Source of the DNA: Euryarchaeota archaeon UBA52
GTDB taxonomy: Archaea > Thermoplasmatota > Poseidoniia > Poseidoniales > Thalassarchaeaceae
Reading direction: 5' to 3'
Assembly (NCBI GenBank): GCA_002505455.1
Contig: DAVB01000001.1
Location: 1-25,959, forward strand
DNA: 25,959 bases
Shown here: piece by piece, positions 9,001 to 15,731 of the stretch
Numbering within the stretch: the stretch's first letter is position 1
Layout: each line of letters starts with the position of its first letter
Notes under the pieces: generated by a model
Told to the model about the DNA's origin: nothing
Seen by the model: only the letters and a program-made list of their open reading frames with translations
Database searches by the model: none
Made by a program: the position numbers and the translations under genes

Positions 9001-9454
9001 CATCCCCATTCTGGCCTTGGAGCTGTATGTTATCTGCACGATAATCCCCCTGCCCTGTAGCCTCATATGCAATTGTCTGGACCCCTCCGACGTCGATCTG
9101 CAATATATCTGTCACTTGAACATCAAGAGTGCCCGTCAGCGTATTCACATTGGTTGAAACTCCGCTGCTGGCTATGAAATCGTAAACATCCAACTCTCCA
9201 TCATAGACCCAACGATCATTAATTTTCCAAGAAGGCGTATCGACAGAACCTGAAGAATGAGAGAATCTCTGATCGGATCTTTCTTCGCGCATTTCTTCAG
9301 ATACGGGCTCATGTGGCAATGCGGGTATCAAGAGGATCGTAACTGCTGTCCAAAATAAAAAATCTCGCAGTCGTGGCCCGTACAACACGACCCATTGACG
9401 AGGGTCAAGGGTATAATCACTTGTCGTATTGTCAGAGTAGGTCGGCCAACTCAT
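6011..9454 (-). CDS. Giant membrane-anchored surface protein with tandem PKD/Ig-like domains and a cytoplasmic tail
   Basis: A 1147-residue protein with a hydrophobic N-terminal segment (about 32-47, signal or anchor), a long extracellular part and one C-terminal membrane span (about 1036-1058, 'GVLIVVALAVTMIL'). A positively charged tail of about 89 residues follows, ending in 'SSSLREALMEDD'. A CARDB-like region ('IVNDG...GTVQAFG') precedes about five PKD/Ig-like modules separated by 'NRPP', 'NAPP', 'NTPP' and 'NKPP' and containing 'TITDDEGD'-type turns. An acidic 'DSDGDGDSGND' loop may bind calcium. Several cysteine pairs could form disulfides. The ATG at 9454 lies 23 nt inside the TBP gene; a GTG at 9385, about 28 nt after TTATAC, is an alternative. 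It is followed by sepF with a 4-nt overlap. Exact function is unknown; envelope or adhesion is likely. Confidence 0.85.
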   Translation of the reverse strand: MSWPTYSDNTTSDYTLDPRQWVVLYGPRLRDFLFWTAVTILLIPALPHEPVSEEMREERSDQRFSHSSGSVDTPSWKINDRWVYDGELDVYDFIASSGVSTNVNTLTGTLDVQVTDILQIDVGGVQTIAYEATGQGDYRADNIQLQGQNGDVIVEMETVSIIRASDMAVISQAATIDIEFDGPWWVCLLISCDIASITAANEYWPPLERHDFPLYVGDSWVNNYTVNTTYSGSSAYVDIPQDSSEQIETTSTVVQAGYPGLSHAGCAVSYNVTATDVNGSIVGYGWHCDSIGNDVLTLNEVSLGLMAKHEIQFSNLVSRPTEVHVDLGYPLAPFNLQSPVWVNVTDNSGVPLQGTGVEVRYDATGFVTTATTASNGSAFITLDYGAYGDDSYVVGEYGSHGILARVGTDNIGVSTVTLDPDIHEVDLKLESVSISVERNRSGSIETIPSPYDAVPGDVVTISVPIVNDGLMQAPLGTVQAFGSNTGAIGLEAFPSLPSLGTSVANFEWTVPEITGNELISFSIDTGESDGNPSNDAADIFVYVGRLPYADVSIPSDPLTLTDVFIDATASNDPDGGEISCKIESQMPDGTVQSANGCTHTQSWPDDGQYDVTVTITDDEGDITQVSTTVNILNRPPEASLLPYDSSIVIGDQITLQLENVRDLDTNTPTSPVAISWNESCMEGTLGVSCTFTPSQEGDVIASVTIMDDDGAQTKIDANILVLNAPPVLESIQVWFGPNRLSQDSRGLYTVTEGDLLRFTAEASDSPGDMSTLFAIWRPDADSSSGPIVEDFSPDFVTEYVYTTSGFHLLAIEIFDDDGASTGITTVPIEVINTPPTIDPVSPPLPVFEDSPLTISISVRDTPGDLENIEICWDLDLTIDTSASGSADDDCDYTGPNFDYTWGDSNSAPSSIILHVSDDDGATASVEIPITVRNKPPVALGVISEGSPLEGDVVTLSAQGSSDTPYDLPNLDYAWDLDIMSDSDGDGDSGNDRDLIGYSIQTTFNKEGTRVVRLIVSDGTESSYWDAEVSVNPAPQPFGMIAASAGVLIVVALAVTMILRGRKKGPDTALKTLDESRENRGPIKPSKPIPIKKEIVNEDPIRESMEDLAEKLYGSKASVPNSRSNDDISAISSSLREALMEDDPSREP

Positions 9455-10184
9455 CTTGGATGAATTGCACGGCCTCTAAAATCTCATCTTTCCTTCTCGC
9501 GCCGGTTATGACCATCTTGCCACTTCCGAAAATCAAACACACCACGCGTGGATAGTCTAACCTGTAAATCAGGCCGGGGAACTGCTCTGGCTCGTATTCC
9601 ACCTTGTCAAAGGGCAGATGAAACGTAAGGTTGTTCAGATTAAGTTTCCTAGGCATTGTGGCCAGTGGCTCTCCCTGTTTTATTCCGCGGATCTGGAATT
9701 TTCCGAATTTTTCTTGTTCTTCCTTTGTCATTGCATTCCAAACTTCAATCTCTTCATCATCGGCAGGGCGGATTTCCCCACCCTCTAGATCGATTACCCT
9801 GGTATTGATGTCATCCATACGTGCAGTTCCGTCATAATCTTCGGGATAATGCAACGCATATGTGGCAACCATATTCTGAACCTCTATCTTGACATCATCT
9901 ATCTCCCAAGTCTCAATTCCTGCTGCCCTTAGATCTCCTATCATGCGGGTTATCCCCTCATGGATATTTTCCTCATTCTTACCGCCTGTGCACACGGCTC
10001 GTCCTGATCTGAACATCAAGATGGCAAGTTTTGGGTCCACAACTCGATAAACGACGCCAGGAAATTGCTCTGGCTCGTATTCACAATTTAACTGGATCGC
10101 GATATCAGGCAGATCTAGTTCTTCGGCAACTCTTGTAGATGCAACTACGTTGACTACAGTCAAGCGTTCTTCATCACTCTTCAT
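9432..10184 (-). CDS. tbp: TATA-binding protein with a large insertion in the second repeat
   Basis: The general archaeal transcription factor that recognises the TATA box. From the ATG at 10184 it is 250 residues, against about 180-200 for archaeal TBPs. Repeat 1 (about 8-90) shows 'TVVNVVAST', 'CEYEPEQFPGVVYRV' and 'FRSGRAVCTGGK'. Repeat 2 shows 'VQNMVATY', 'VEYEPEQFPGLIYRL' and 'FGSGKMVITGARR'. Between 'VQNMVATYAL' and 'LNLNNLTF', where TBPs have only a few residues, lies an acidic insert of about 65 residues (112-180). The open frame extends to a TTG at 10196, but the ATG at 10184 lies 26 nt from the centre of a TATA box, as expected for a leaderless mRNA. The surface-protein and sepF genes follow directly. 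Confidence 0.95.
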   Translation of the reverse strand: MKSDEERLTVVNVVASTRVAEELDLPDIAIQLNCEYEPEQFPGVVYRVVDPKLAILMFRSGRAVCTGGKNEENIHEGITRMIGDLRAAGIETWEIDDVKIEVQNMVATYALHYPEDYDGTARMDDINTRVIDLEGGEIRPADDEEIEVWNAMTKEEQEKFGKFQIRGIKQGEPLATMPRKLNLNNLTFHLPFDKVEYEPEQFPGLIYRLDYPRVVCLIFGSGKMVITGARRKDEILEAVQFIQDELADLL

Positions 10185-10196
10185 GATGTTTCGCAA

Positions 10197-10213
10197 TTAT
10201 ATACCGTATATAA
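10197..10213. promoter_or_regulatory. Palindromic double TATA element upstream of tbp
   Basis: TTATATACCGTATATAA is an inverted repeat with 8-nt arms and a 1-nt centre, giving a TATA box on each strand. On the minus strand the box at 10207-10213 is centred 26 nt before the TBP ATG (10184), the standard spacing for a leaderless archaeal transcript. The plus-strand box would fire into the 3' end of the mevalonate kinase gene in antisense. Being a TBP target in front of the TBP gene, it could give autoregulation; that part is inference. Confidence 0.75.
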
Positions 10214-10230
10214 GGGGGTGTGGCGATAAA

Positions 10231-11196
10231 TCAGACTAAAATCTGAGCTCCTTCATTGTGAAATGAGCTTATCATCGCCTTGGCTCCGTGTAGTTCTATC
10301 ATCTGAGCGACGCGTTTGGGGTCTCTTGTAAGAGCCATCATGCATCCGCCTCCGCCCGCGCCAGTAAGTTTGGCTCCGAGAGAATAAGGGCGCACGGATG
10401 CGATTAACTTCTCCAAGAATGGCGTGCTTAGGCTGAGTGCCTCGAGTCTATCGTGACATGCATTCATTGCCATTCCGACTGCTTCCCATTCAGCAGAGGC
10501 AAGAGCAATGAGCCCCACTGTAGTGATATCTCCGATTGAGTCCAAGTCAGATTTTCGTTCAGGATTCGAAGATATCAAATCTGCGACCATGGCAACCATT
10601 TTTCCAGTTTTAGACGGGTTCCCAGTGAACCCCAGGACCAGTGATGGTGGGTTGGAATTATCTGGAAGATCGATAGTACCTACATCCCATGTGCGGAGAC
10701 CTTCGGACGTTTCCAATTCTGCCCCAAACACGTGCTTCACCATCGGAGGGAGTGATGAAGAAACGACGACGCAACCGCCAAGAGCGCTGGTGGCCGTGTC
10801 TGTTGGGCTAGCGCGTCCGGATTGAGCGGCAGCCTCCGCCAAATGGGCAGACTTGGCAGCGTCTATCAAGTTCGAAGATCCGCCAATTTGATTGCTAAGA
10901 GCGAGATGTGCAGCTACGGATAAGGCTGCGGAAGACCCTTGACCGGCTGCGGAGAAAAGCGTGCTAGATATCTGAAAAGAGTAGGGCCCAGAGCCCTGTG
11001 GCATCCTGGATATTATCGATTTCAGATGCGGATGTCGTATTGGGTCCAGTGGCCTATCTTCAACCGTCCATTCTTTGTTGTCCATAACAGTGACATTTAC
11101 GCCTGCTTCAATCGCAACAGCAACAGCAGGGTGGCCATAGACGACTGCATGCTCTCCGAACAGAATTGCCTTTCCGGGTGCACGCGCTTTTGCCAT
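10231..11196 (-). CDS. mvk: Mevalonate kinase (GHMP kinase family)
   Basis: Phosphorylates mevalonate to mevalonate 5-phosphate, the committed kinase step of archaeal isoprenoid lipid synthesis. The N terminus is the GHMP motif 1 'PGKAILFGEHAVVYGHPAVAVAI'. The ATP loop (motif 2) reads 'SAAGQGSSAAL', with Gln where GLGSSA usually has Leu. 'GRASPTDTATSALGG' carries the presumed catalytic Asp, and motif 3 is 'KLTGAGGGGCMMAL'. Length 321 is normal. The divergent oxidoreductase gene starts 112 nt away. The tbp gene lies downstream after a 46-nt gap containing its own promoter, so mvk need not be cotranscribed with it. The N-terminal motif is typical of mevalonate kinase rather than phosphomevalonate or mevalonate-3 kinases. 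Confidence 0.93.
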   Translation of the reverse strand: MAKARAPGKAILFGEHAVVYGHPAVAVAIEAGVNVTVMDNKEWTVEDRPLDPIRHPHLKSIISRMPQGSGPYSFQISSTLFSAAGQGSSAALSVAAHLALSNQIGGSSNLIDAAKSAHLAEAAAQSGRASPTDTATSALGGCVVVSSSLPPMVKHVFGAELETSEGLRTWDVGTIDLPDNSNPPSLVLGFTGNPSKTGKMVAMVADLISSNPERKSDLDSIGDITTVGLIALASAEWEAVGMAMNACHDRLEALSLSTPFLEKLIASVRPYSLGAKLTGAGGGGCMMALTRDPKRVAQMIELHGAKAMISSFHNEGAQILV

Positions 11197-11308
11197 AGCC
11201 TCCCGTACCCGGTATTGGGGATAGCCCCTTCGCGTACTTACGTGATGTTCAAGGCCTCATTGCAATCTAGGTTGTTCACCGGGGCACCCCCCGCAGGAGA
11301 GATTCCGG

Positions 11309-13378
11309 ATGGAACACCCATTGCTTATCGATTACAATGGGATTCCTGGCTGGATGTTTCTCCTGGCGTTGGGCGGCATCTCGATTGCATTCTTCGTATA
11401 CCAAGTTCAGAAGGCGATTCGACTGGTTCTAAGAGGCAGCTCAGACCCAAGAACCGATGCTTGGTTCAGCAGAGTGGTGGAAGTTGTAACTGGATGGCTA
11501 GGTCAAAAGCGTGTACTTGAGGATCGGGTAGCAGGGGGTTTGCATGTCCTGATGTTCTGGGGATTCCTTATGCTGTCAAGCGACATGTTCGATCTTGCCA
11601 CGGCAAATTGGTTCTCTGGATCTTTCCTCCCAAAAATACTCGTTGGGCCATGGAATGGAATGGTCGAGCTAGGATATACATCTGCAATGATTGGATGTGT
11701 CGCAGCTTTGACTAGAAGAGTTGTTTTTACGCCTGAGAAGTTGAAGGGCAAGTCTCAGTTAGAGGGGAATGCAATACTTCTCCTGATATTCACAATTACG
11801 ACAACGTCGTTCGTAGTTGAGTCTGCCGAGGGGCCATCTCAATTCTGGGAACCTCTAGGTTACCTAGTGGCCCAGGTAGGAGTTTCGGATACCTTCGTCA
11901 TCGCATCTTATTGGATGCACATGGCCGCCATATGTTGCTTTCTCATCCTCATCCCTCTTTCCAAGCATATGCACCTGGTAATGGCGCTTCCCAATGTCTT
12001 ATTCTTCGATCGTACCCCCATGGCAAAAATGCGCCCATTGGCAGTTGACGAAAGCGGCATGGCTGTTTCTCTTGAGGAATTGGATATCGATACTTTCGGA
12101 GTCTCAACATTCGACCAATACACCTGGAGGCAGCTAATTGACGGATGGGCCTGCACTTCCTGCGCAAGGTGTCAAGACGTGTGCCCAGCATACGAATCAG
12201 GGAAGTCGCTCAACCCAATGCAGATAGTCCATGATGTCCGATCATATGCCAATGAACATGCTCCGATATTGCTCTCAGGAGAGACTCCCGATGAGACCAT
12301 GATGGAACGTCTTTCAGCAGATGCAGTGTGGGCATGCACTACCTGTCACGCCTGTGTCGATGCCTGTCCACTTTACATCGAACACGTCCCGAAATTGACA
12401 GATCTTCGACGCAATGCGATGATGGAGACCATGGAATACCCCGAACAACTGAATGTCGCCATGGGCAATTTGGAATCCGGCTCAAATCCATACGGATTTG
12501 GAGCACATGAGAGAGGAGACTGGGCCAGTGATCTTGATGTGAAAATCGGAGAACCAGCCGAATACATTTACTTCGTGGGGTGTGCGGCAAGCTTCGATGA
12601 ACGTAATCAAAAAGTTGCGAGGGCTACGATATCCCTATTGAAAGAAGCGGGATTGGACGTTGGCATATTGGGCATGCAAGAAGGGTGCTCCGGAGACCCG
12701 GCAAGGAGAGCGGGCAATGAATATCTATTCCAGATGCTTGCAGAGGCCAACGTGTCTACATTCCAAGAGTTGGGCGTGAAGAGAATAGTTGCATCCTGCC
12801 CCCACTGTTTCCATACGTTGGGCAAGGAATATCCCGACTATGGCGCAGATAAGTTAGAGGTGCTGCATCACTCTCAAATTCTAGCAAAATTACAGGACGA
12901 AGGGCGTTTGCCAAGAATCGTCGATCATGAGGATAGCGTAACGTTCCATGATCCGTGCTACCTAGGAAGAATTGGTGGCGAGGTAGAAGCTCCAAGAGCA
13001 GTCATAGGAGGGGTAGATGTTGAAGTGGAACGAAACGGAGTTGATTCATTTTGTTGCGGAGCAGGTGGCGCACAGATGTGGATGGAGGAGGACGCTGATA
13101 AACGCGTCAATGTGATCCGTGCCAAAGAGCTGGCAGAAACAGGTGCAGATACAGTTGCGATAGGATGTCCATTTTGCTCTGTGATGGTGAAAGATGGTCT
13201 GGACTCGATTGGATGTGAAATGGATGTCAAGGACTTGGCTGAGATTCTGTGGGAGAAAATGGTCCAGATGGAGGAAAAGGAAGATGATACGACAACGGAA
13301 TCTAGACTAGTTGCATCTTACCCCCACATGCCGGGTAATCGAAGAGAGACTCTAAATCGAAATCGTACTTTTGATTAA
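11309..13378 (+). CDS. Membrane-bound Fe-S oxidoreductase (DUF224/HdrD-like with N-terminal haem-b-type membrane domain), probable ETF:quinone oxidoreductase
   Basis: Residues 1-235 form a NarI-like membrane domain with about five spans (near 14-32, 76-95, 119-137, 155-170, 200-230) and histidines H79, H204, H220 and H222 as possible haem ligands. Two 4Fe-4S sites follow: C282/C285/C288/C292 and C343/C346/C349/C353. Then come two cysteine-rich CCG-type domains. The first (C425, 'EGCSGDPARRAGNEYLF' at 458-474, C497/C500) has CSG instead of CCG. The second (C550, 'FCCGAGG' at 581-587, C620/C623) is intact. This layout matches the membrane Fe-S oxidoreductases that pass electrons from electron-transfer flavoprotein to menaquinone in beta-oxidation. 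The acyl-CoA dehydrogenase 26 nt downstream supports that. GGAGA precedes the ATG. No ETF gene is in the window. Confidence 0.85.
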   Translation: MEHPLLIDYNGIPGWMFLLALGGISIAFFVYQVQKAIRLVLRGSSDPRTDAWFSRVVEVVTGWLGQKRVLEDRVAGGLHVLMFWGFLMLSSDMFDLATANWFSGSFLPKILVGPWNGMVELGYTSAMIGCVAALTRRVVFTPEKLKGKSQLEGNAILLLIFTITTTSFVVESAEGPSQFWEPLGYLVAQVGVSDTFVIASYWMHMAAICCFLILIPLSKHMHLVMALPNVLFFDRTPMAKMRPLAVDESGMAVSLEELDIDTFGVSTFDQYTWRQLIDGWACTSCARCQDVCPAYESGKSLNPMQIVHDVRSYANEHAPILLSGETPDETMMERLSADAVWACTTCHACVDACPLYIEHVPKLTDLRRNAMMETMEYPEQLNVAMGNLESGSNPYGFGAHERGDWASDLDVKIGEPAEYIYFVGCAASFDERNQKVARATISLLKEAGLDVGILGMQEGCSGDPARRAGNEYLFQMLAEANVSTFQELGVKRIVASCPHCFHTLGKEYPDYGADKLEVLHHSQILAKLQDEGRLPRIVDHEDSVTFHDPCYLGRIGGEVEAPRAVIGGVDVEVERNGVDSFCCGAGGAQMWMEEDADKRVNVIRAKELAETGADTVAIGCPFCSVMVKDGLDSIGCEMDVKDLAEILWEKMVQMEEKEDDTTTESRLVASYPHMPGNRRETLNRNRTFD

Positions 13379-13404
13379 AAATTACATCTCTGGTCTAAAA
13401 TTAA

Positions 13405-14577
13405 GTGCCGAATTTCAACCATTCGTCCATGCTTGGGAGTAGCCTGTCAGAAGAGCAACAGATGCTCAGAGATCTAGCCAGGGATTTTGCAGACGAGGAA
13501 ATAATGCCCTATGCTGCTCAATGGGAGAAAGAAGGCAAATTTCCTCAAGCCGCGATAAGAAAAGCACATGATCTCGGACTCCTGAATTGCACTATTCCAG
13601 AAAAATACGGGGGAGCGGGGATGAGTTTCCTAGATGAAGTGATTGTAAATGAGGAATTCGGGCGTGGGGATCCTGGTTTTTCAACCATCACGGGAGTTAC
13701 TATGCTAGCATGCCACCCTGTCCTGTATGGAGGTACTGAGGAGCAAAAAAATGAATATTTGGGAAGAGTTTGTGATGGAAAATACGCATCATACTGCGTC
13801 ACGGAGCCCGCCGCTGGATCCGATGTACAAGCCATCAGAACCACCGCAGTATTGGATGGTGATGAGTACATCATCAATGGGAGCAAGATGTGGATAGGTG
13901 GAGCGAAATATGCTGATTGGTTTTTCGTTTTGGCGAGAACTGGATTCGAGAATGGGTACAAGTCCCTAAGTGGCTTCATCGTAGATTCCGACAGTCCAGG
14001 GGTGGAGATAGGAAAAAAGGAAGATAAAATGGGGCAGAGATGCTCAGATACAAGAGGAATAACCTTCACTGATGTCAGGGTGCCTAAAGGAAATTTAGTC
14101 GGGTTGGAGGAAAATAATGGTTGGATGGATGCCATGGTTGCCTTTGATCGCTCCAGGCCGATGCTCGCATCTCATGCGGTTGGAAATGCTCGTGGTGCTA
14201 TGGAAGAGGCATGGAAGTATGCCAATGAAAGGGAGACTTTTGGAAAACCAATTTTCGAACATCAATCCATATCATTCATGCTCGCTGATATGTCGACGAA
14301 AATAGAAGCCGCGCGATTATTGACCTACCAAGCTGCTGCTGCAATAGACAATGGCGGGGAGGTCACGTTGAAGGCTGCCCACGCGAAACGATTTGCGGCC
14401 GACATAGGCATGGAAGTCACAACAGATGCGGTGCAGATTTTCGGAGGATACGGCTATTCTGAAGAATATCCAGCGGCTCGAAGGATGCGTGGTGCGAAAA
14501 TATACCAAATATTTGGAGGCAGCAGTCAGATTCAGAGAATGATCATCAGTCGCGAAATTCAATCGAGATTATCATAA
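13405..14577 (+). CDS. Acyl-CoA dehydrogenase, MCAD-like, lacking the usual catalytic glutamate
   Basis: A FAD flavoprotein family that makes trans-2-enoyl-CoA from acyl-CoA. The 390-residue protein is collinear with medium/short-chain enzymes: 'SEEQQMLRDLARDFADEEI', 'PEKYGGAGMSFLD', the FAD/substrate strand 'YCVTEPAAGSD' (130-140), 'FTDVRVPKGNLVG', 'AFDRSRPMLA' and 'QIFGGYGYSEEYP'. The C-terminal block is 'IYQIFGGSSQIQR', where the MCAD motif is IYQIYEGTSQIQR, so Gly371 (codon GGA at 14515-14517) replaces the base Glu376. The alternative base position in helix G, used by isovaleryl- and long-chain enzymes, is Ser250. The GTG start at 13405 lies about 25 nt after an AT-rich element; an ATG at 13429 is possible. 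Electrons would go via ETF to the preceding membrane oxidoreductase. Confidence 0.93.
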   Translation: MPNFNHSSMLGSSLSEEQQMLRDLARDFADEEIMPYAAQWEKEGKFPQAAIRKAHDLGLLNCTIPEKYGGAGMSFLDEVIVNEEFGRGDPGFSTITGVTMLACHPVLYGGTEEQKNEYLGRVCDGKYASYCVTEPAAGSDVQAIRTTAVLDGDEYIINGSKMWIGGAKYADWFFVLARTGFENGYKSLSGFIVDSDSPGVEIGKKEDKMGQRCSDTRGITFTDVRVPKGNLVGLEENNGWMDAMVAFDRSRPMLASHAVGNARGAMEEAWKYANERETFGKPIFEHQSISFMLADMSTKIEAARLLTYQAAAAIDNGGEVTLKAAHAKRFAADIGMEVTTDAVQIFGGYGYSEEYPAARRMRGAKIYQIFGGSSQIQRMIISREIQSRLS

Positions 14578-14599
14578 ATCAACTCTGATACGAATAATC

Positions 14600-15004
14600 A
14601 TGAGCGATGAATTTACTCAATGGGGAATGACGATTCCCGGGCTTGCAAACATGTATGGCTGTATCCTTATTTTCTGGGGCCTATTCTCTTACCTTACCCA
14701 GACTCCTGCAGAGGGTGCGGACCCTTCTATTACTGCAATGATTCCAGCTTTCATGGGCCTTCCACTGCTCATAATGGGCGTGCTTTCAAAATTTAACGAG
14801 GCGAATAGACATCACTACATGCACGCCTCGATGGCTGTGGCGCTGATTATGCTCCTAGCTGGAGGGAGCAGGATGTTGACTAATTTCTCGGAAATGTCCA
14901 GCCTAGTATTAGTTTCCCACATGTTGCTAGTGCTTGTTGGAGCCTCATTCATATTTGCGGGAGTGAAATCCTTCAGACATGCTCGTCTTAATAGAGAGAG
15001 CTGA
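14600..15004 (+). CDS. Small four-span membrane protein of unknown function
   Basis: A 134-residue protein with four hydrophobic segments (about 15-34, 45-63, 75-91, 103-121) separated by short polar loops, including 'KFNEANRHHYMH' between spans 2 and 3. The C terminus 'KSFRHARLNRES' is positively charged. No catalytic motif is recognisable and no family is assigned. It starts at an ATG 22 nt after the acyl-CoA dehydrogenase stop; a weak TATA-like TTATCATAAAT at 14566-14576 is at about the right distance for its own leaderless start. The next gene begins 4 nt after its stop. Hydrophobicity pattern, clean start and tight spacing support a real gene. Confidence 0.75.
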   Translation: MSDEFTQWGMTIPGLANMYGCILIFWGLFSYLTQTPAEGADPSITAMIPAFMGLPLLIMGVLSKFNEANRHHYMHASMAVALIMLLAGGSRMLTNFSEMSSLVLVSHMLLVLVGASFIFAGVKSFRHARLNRES

Positions 15005-15008
15005 TGTG

Positions 15009-15692
15009 ATGAGACCGAGGATCGGCATCACTTCCTCGGTTAACAAGAGAGATTACGAATCCGAAGATCGCGATGTGGTCATGCTCCCTTGGAATTATCC
15101 TTCAATCGTAGAGGAATGCGGCGGTCTACCTCTGATATTATCCGAGGGAGGAGACCCTGATGCGTGTATAGGTGCGATAGACGCGCTGATAATTGCCGGA
15201 GGCAGGGACATCGATCCTGCCACTTATGGACACGATTCTCTGCCTGAAACGAATGATTTACGGCGCTCTCAAGATTTGTGGGAGCTTTCACTGATTGATT
15301 CTGCAAAGAAAAGGGAACTGCCGATTCTTGGTATCTGCAGAGGGCATCAGCTTATGGCAGTCTCATACGGTGGTCTTCTTCACCAGCATCTCCCCACTAC
15401 ACCTCCTTACGAGAAACATGGTGCATGGGGCGGAAAATGGTCTAAACATGAAGTGTTTGTTGTGCCTGAATCGAAGCTCTCAAACATCATTGGATTGTCT
15501 TCTATTGTGAATTCAGCACATCATCAGGGCGTATCCGACCCGGGAGGTCTGGAAGTAAATGCCAGATCGGAGGACGGCCTGATTGAAGGTTTGGAAGACC
15601 CTGATCGAGAATTCGTGATGTCGGTACAGTGGCATCCGGAGGCTCTTGGCCAGAATTCGATCATATCTGCATTAGTACGAGCTGCGACTTGA
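15009..15692 (+). CDS. Class I glutamine amidotransferase-like hydrolase, peptidase C26/PuuD type (first copy)
   Basis: This family hydrolyses gamma-glutamyl amide bonds, for example gamma-glutamyl-GABA in polyamine breakdown. The 227-residue protein begins 'MRPRIGIT', the usual C26 opening. It has 'ALIIAGGRDIDPATYG' (59-73), the nucleophile elbow 'GICRGHQLM' with Cys110, 'VNSAHHQGV', and 'VQWHPEA' with His209 and Glu211, completing the triad. The ATG at 15009 fits the family start; the open frame reaches an ATG at 14979 inside the previous gene, and a GTG at 15006 is also possible. The adjacent gene is a clear paralogue. Substrate is unknown; no polyamine gene is in view. Confidence 0.88.
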   Translation: MRPRIGITSSVNKRDYESEDRDVVMLPWNYPSIVEECGGLPLILSEGGDPDACIGAIDALIIAGGRDIDPATYGHDSLPETNDLRRSQDLWELSLIDSAKKRELPILGICRGHQLMAVSYGGLLHQHLPTTPPYEKHGAWGGKWSKHEVFVVPESKLSNIIGLSSIVNSAHHQGVSDPGGLEVNARSEDGLIEGLEDPDREFVMSVQWHPEALGQNSIISALVRAAT

Positions 15693-15731
15693 ATGGGTGG
15701 GTTCATTCGCTCAGACACAGGGGGGGCAGTC

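Noticed and set aside
13545..14135. 196-residue open frame antisense to the acyl-CoA dehydrogenase
   Set aside because: The opposite strand encodes the conserved dehydrogenase without interruption; the antisense product is proline/serine-rich noise.
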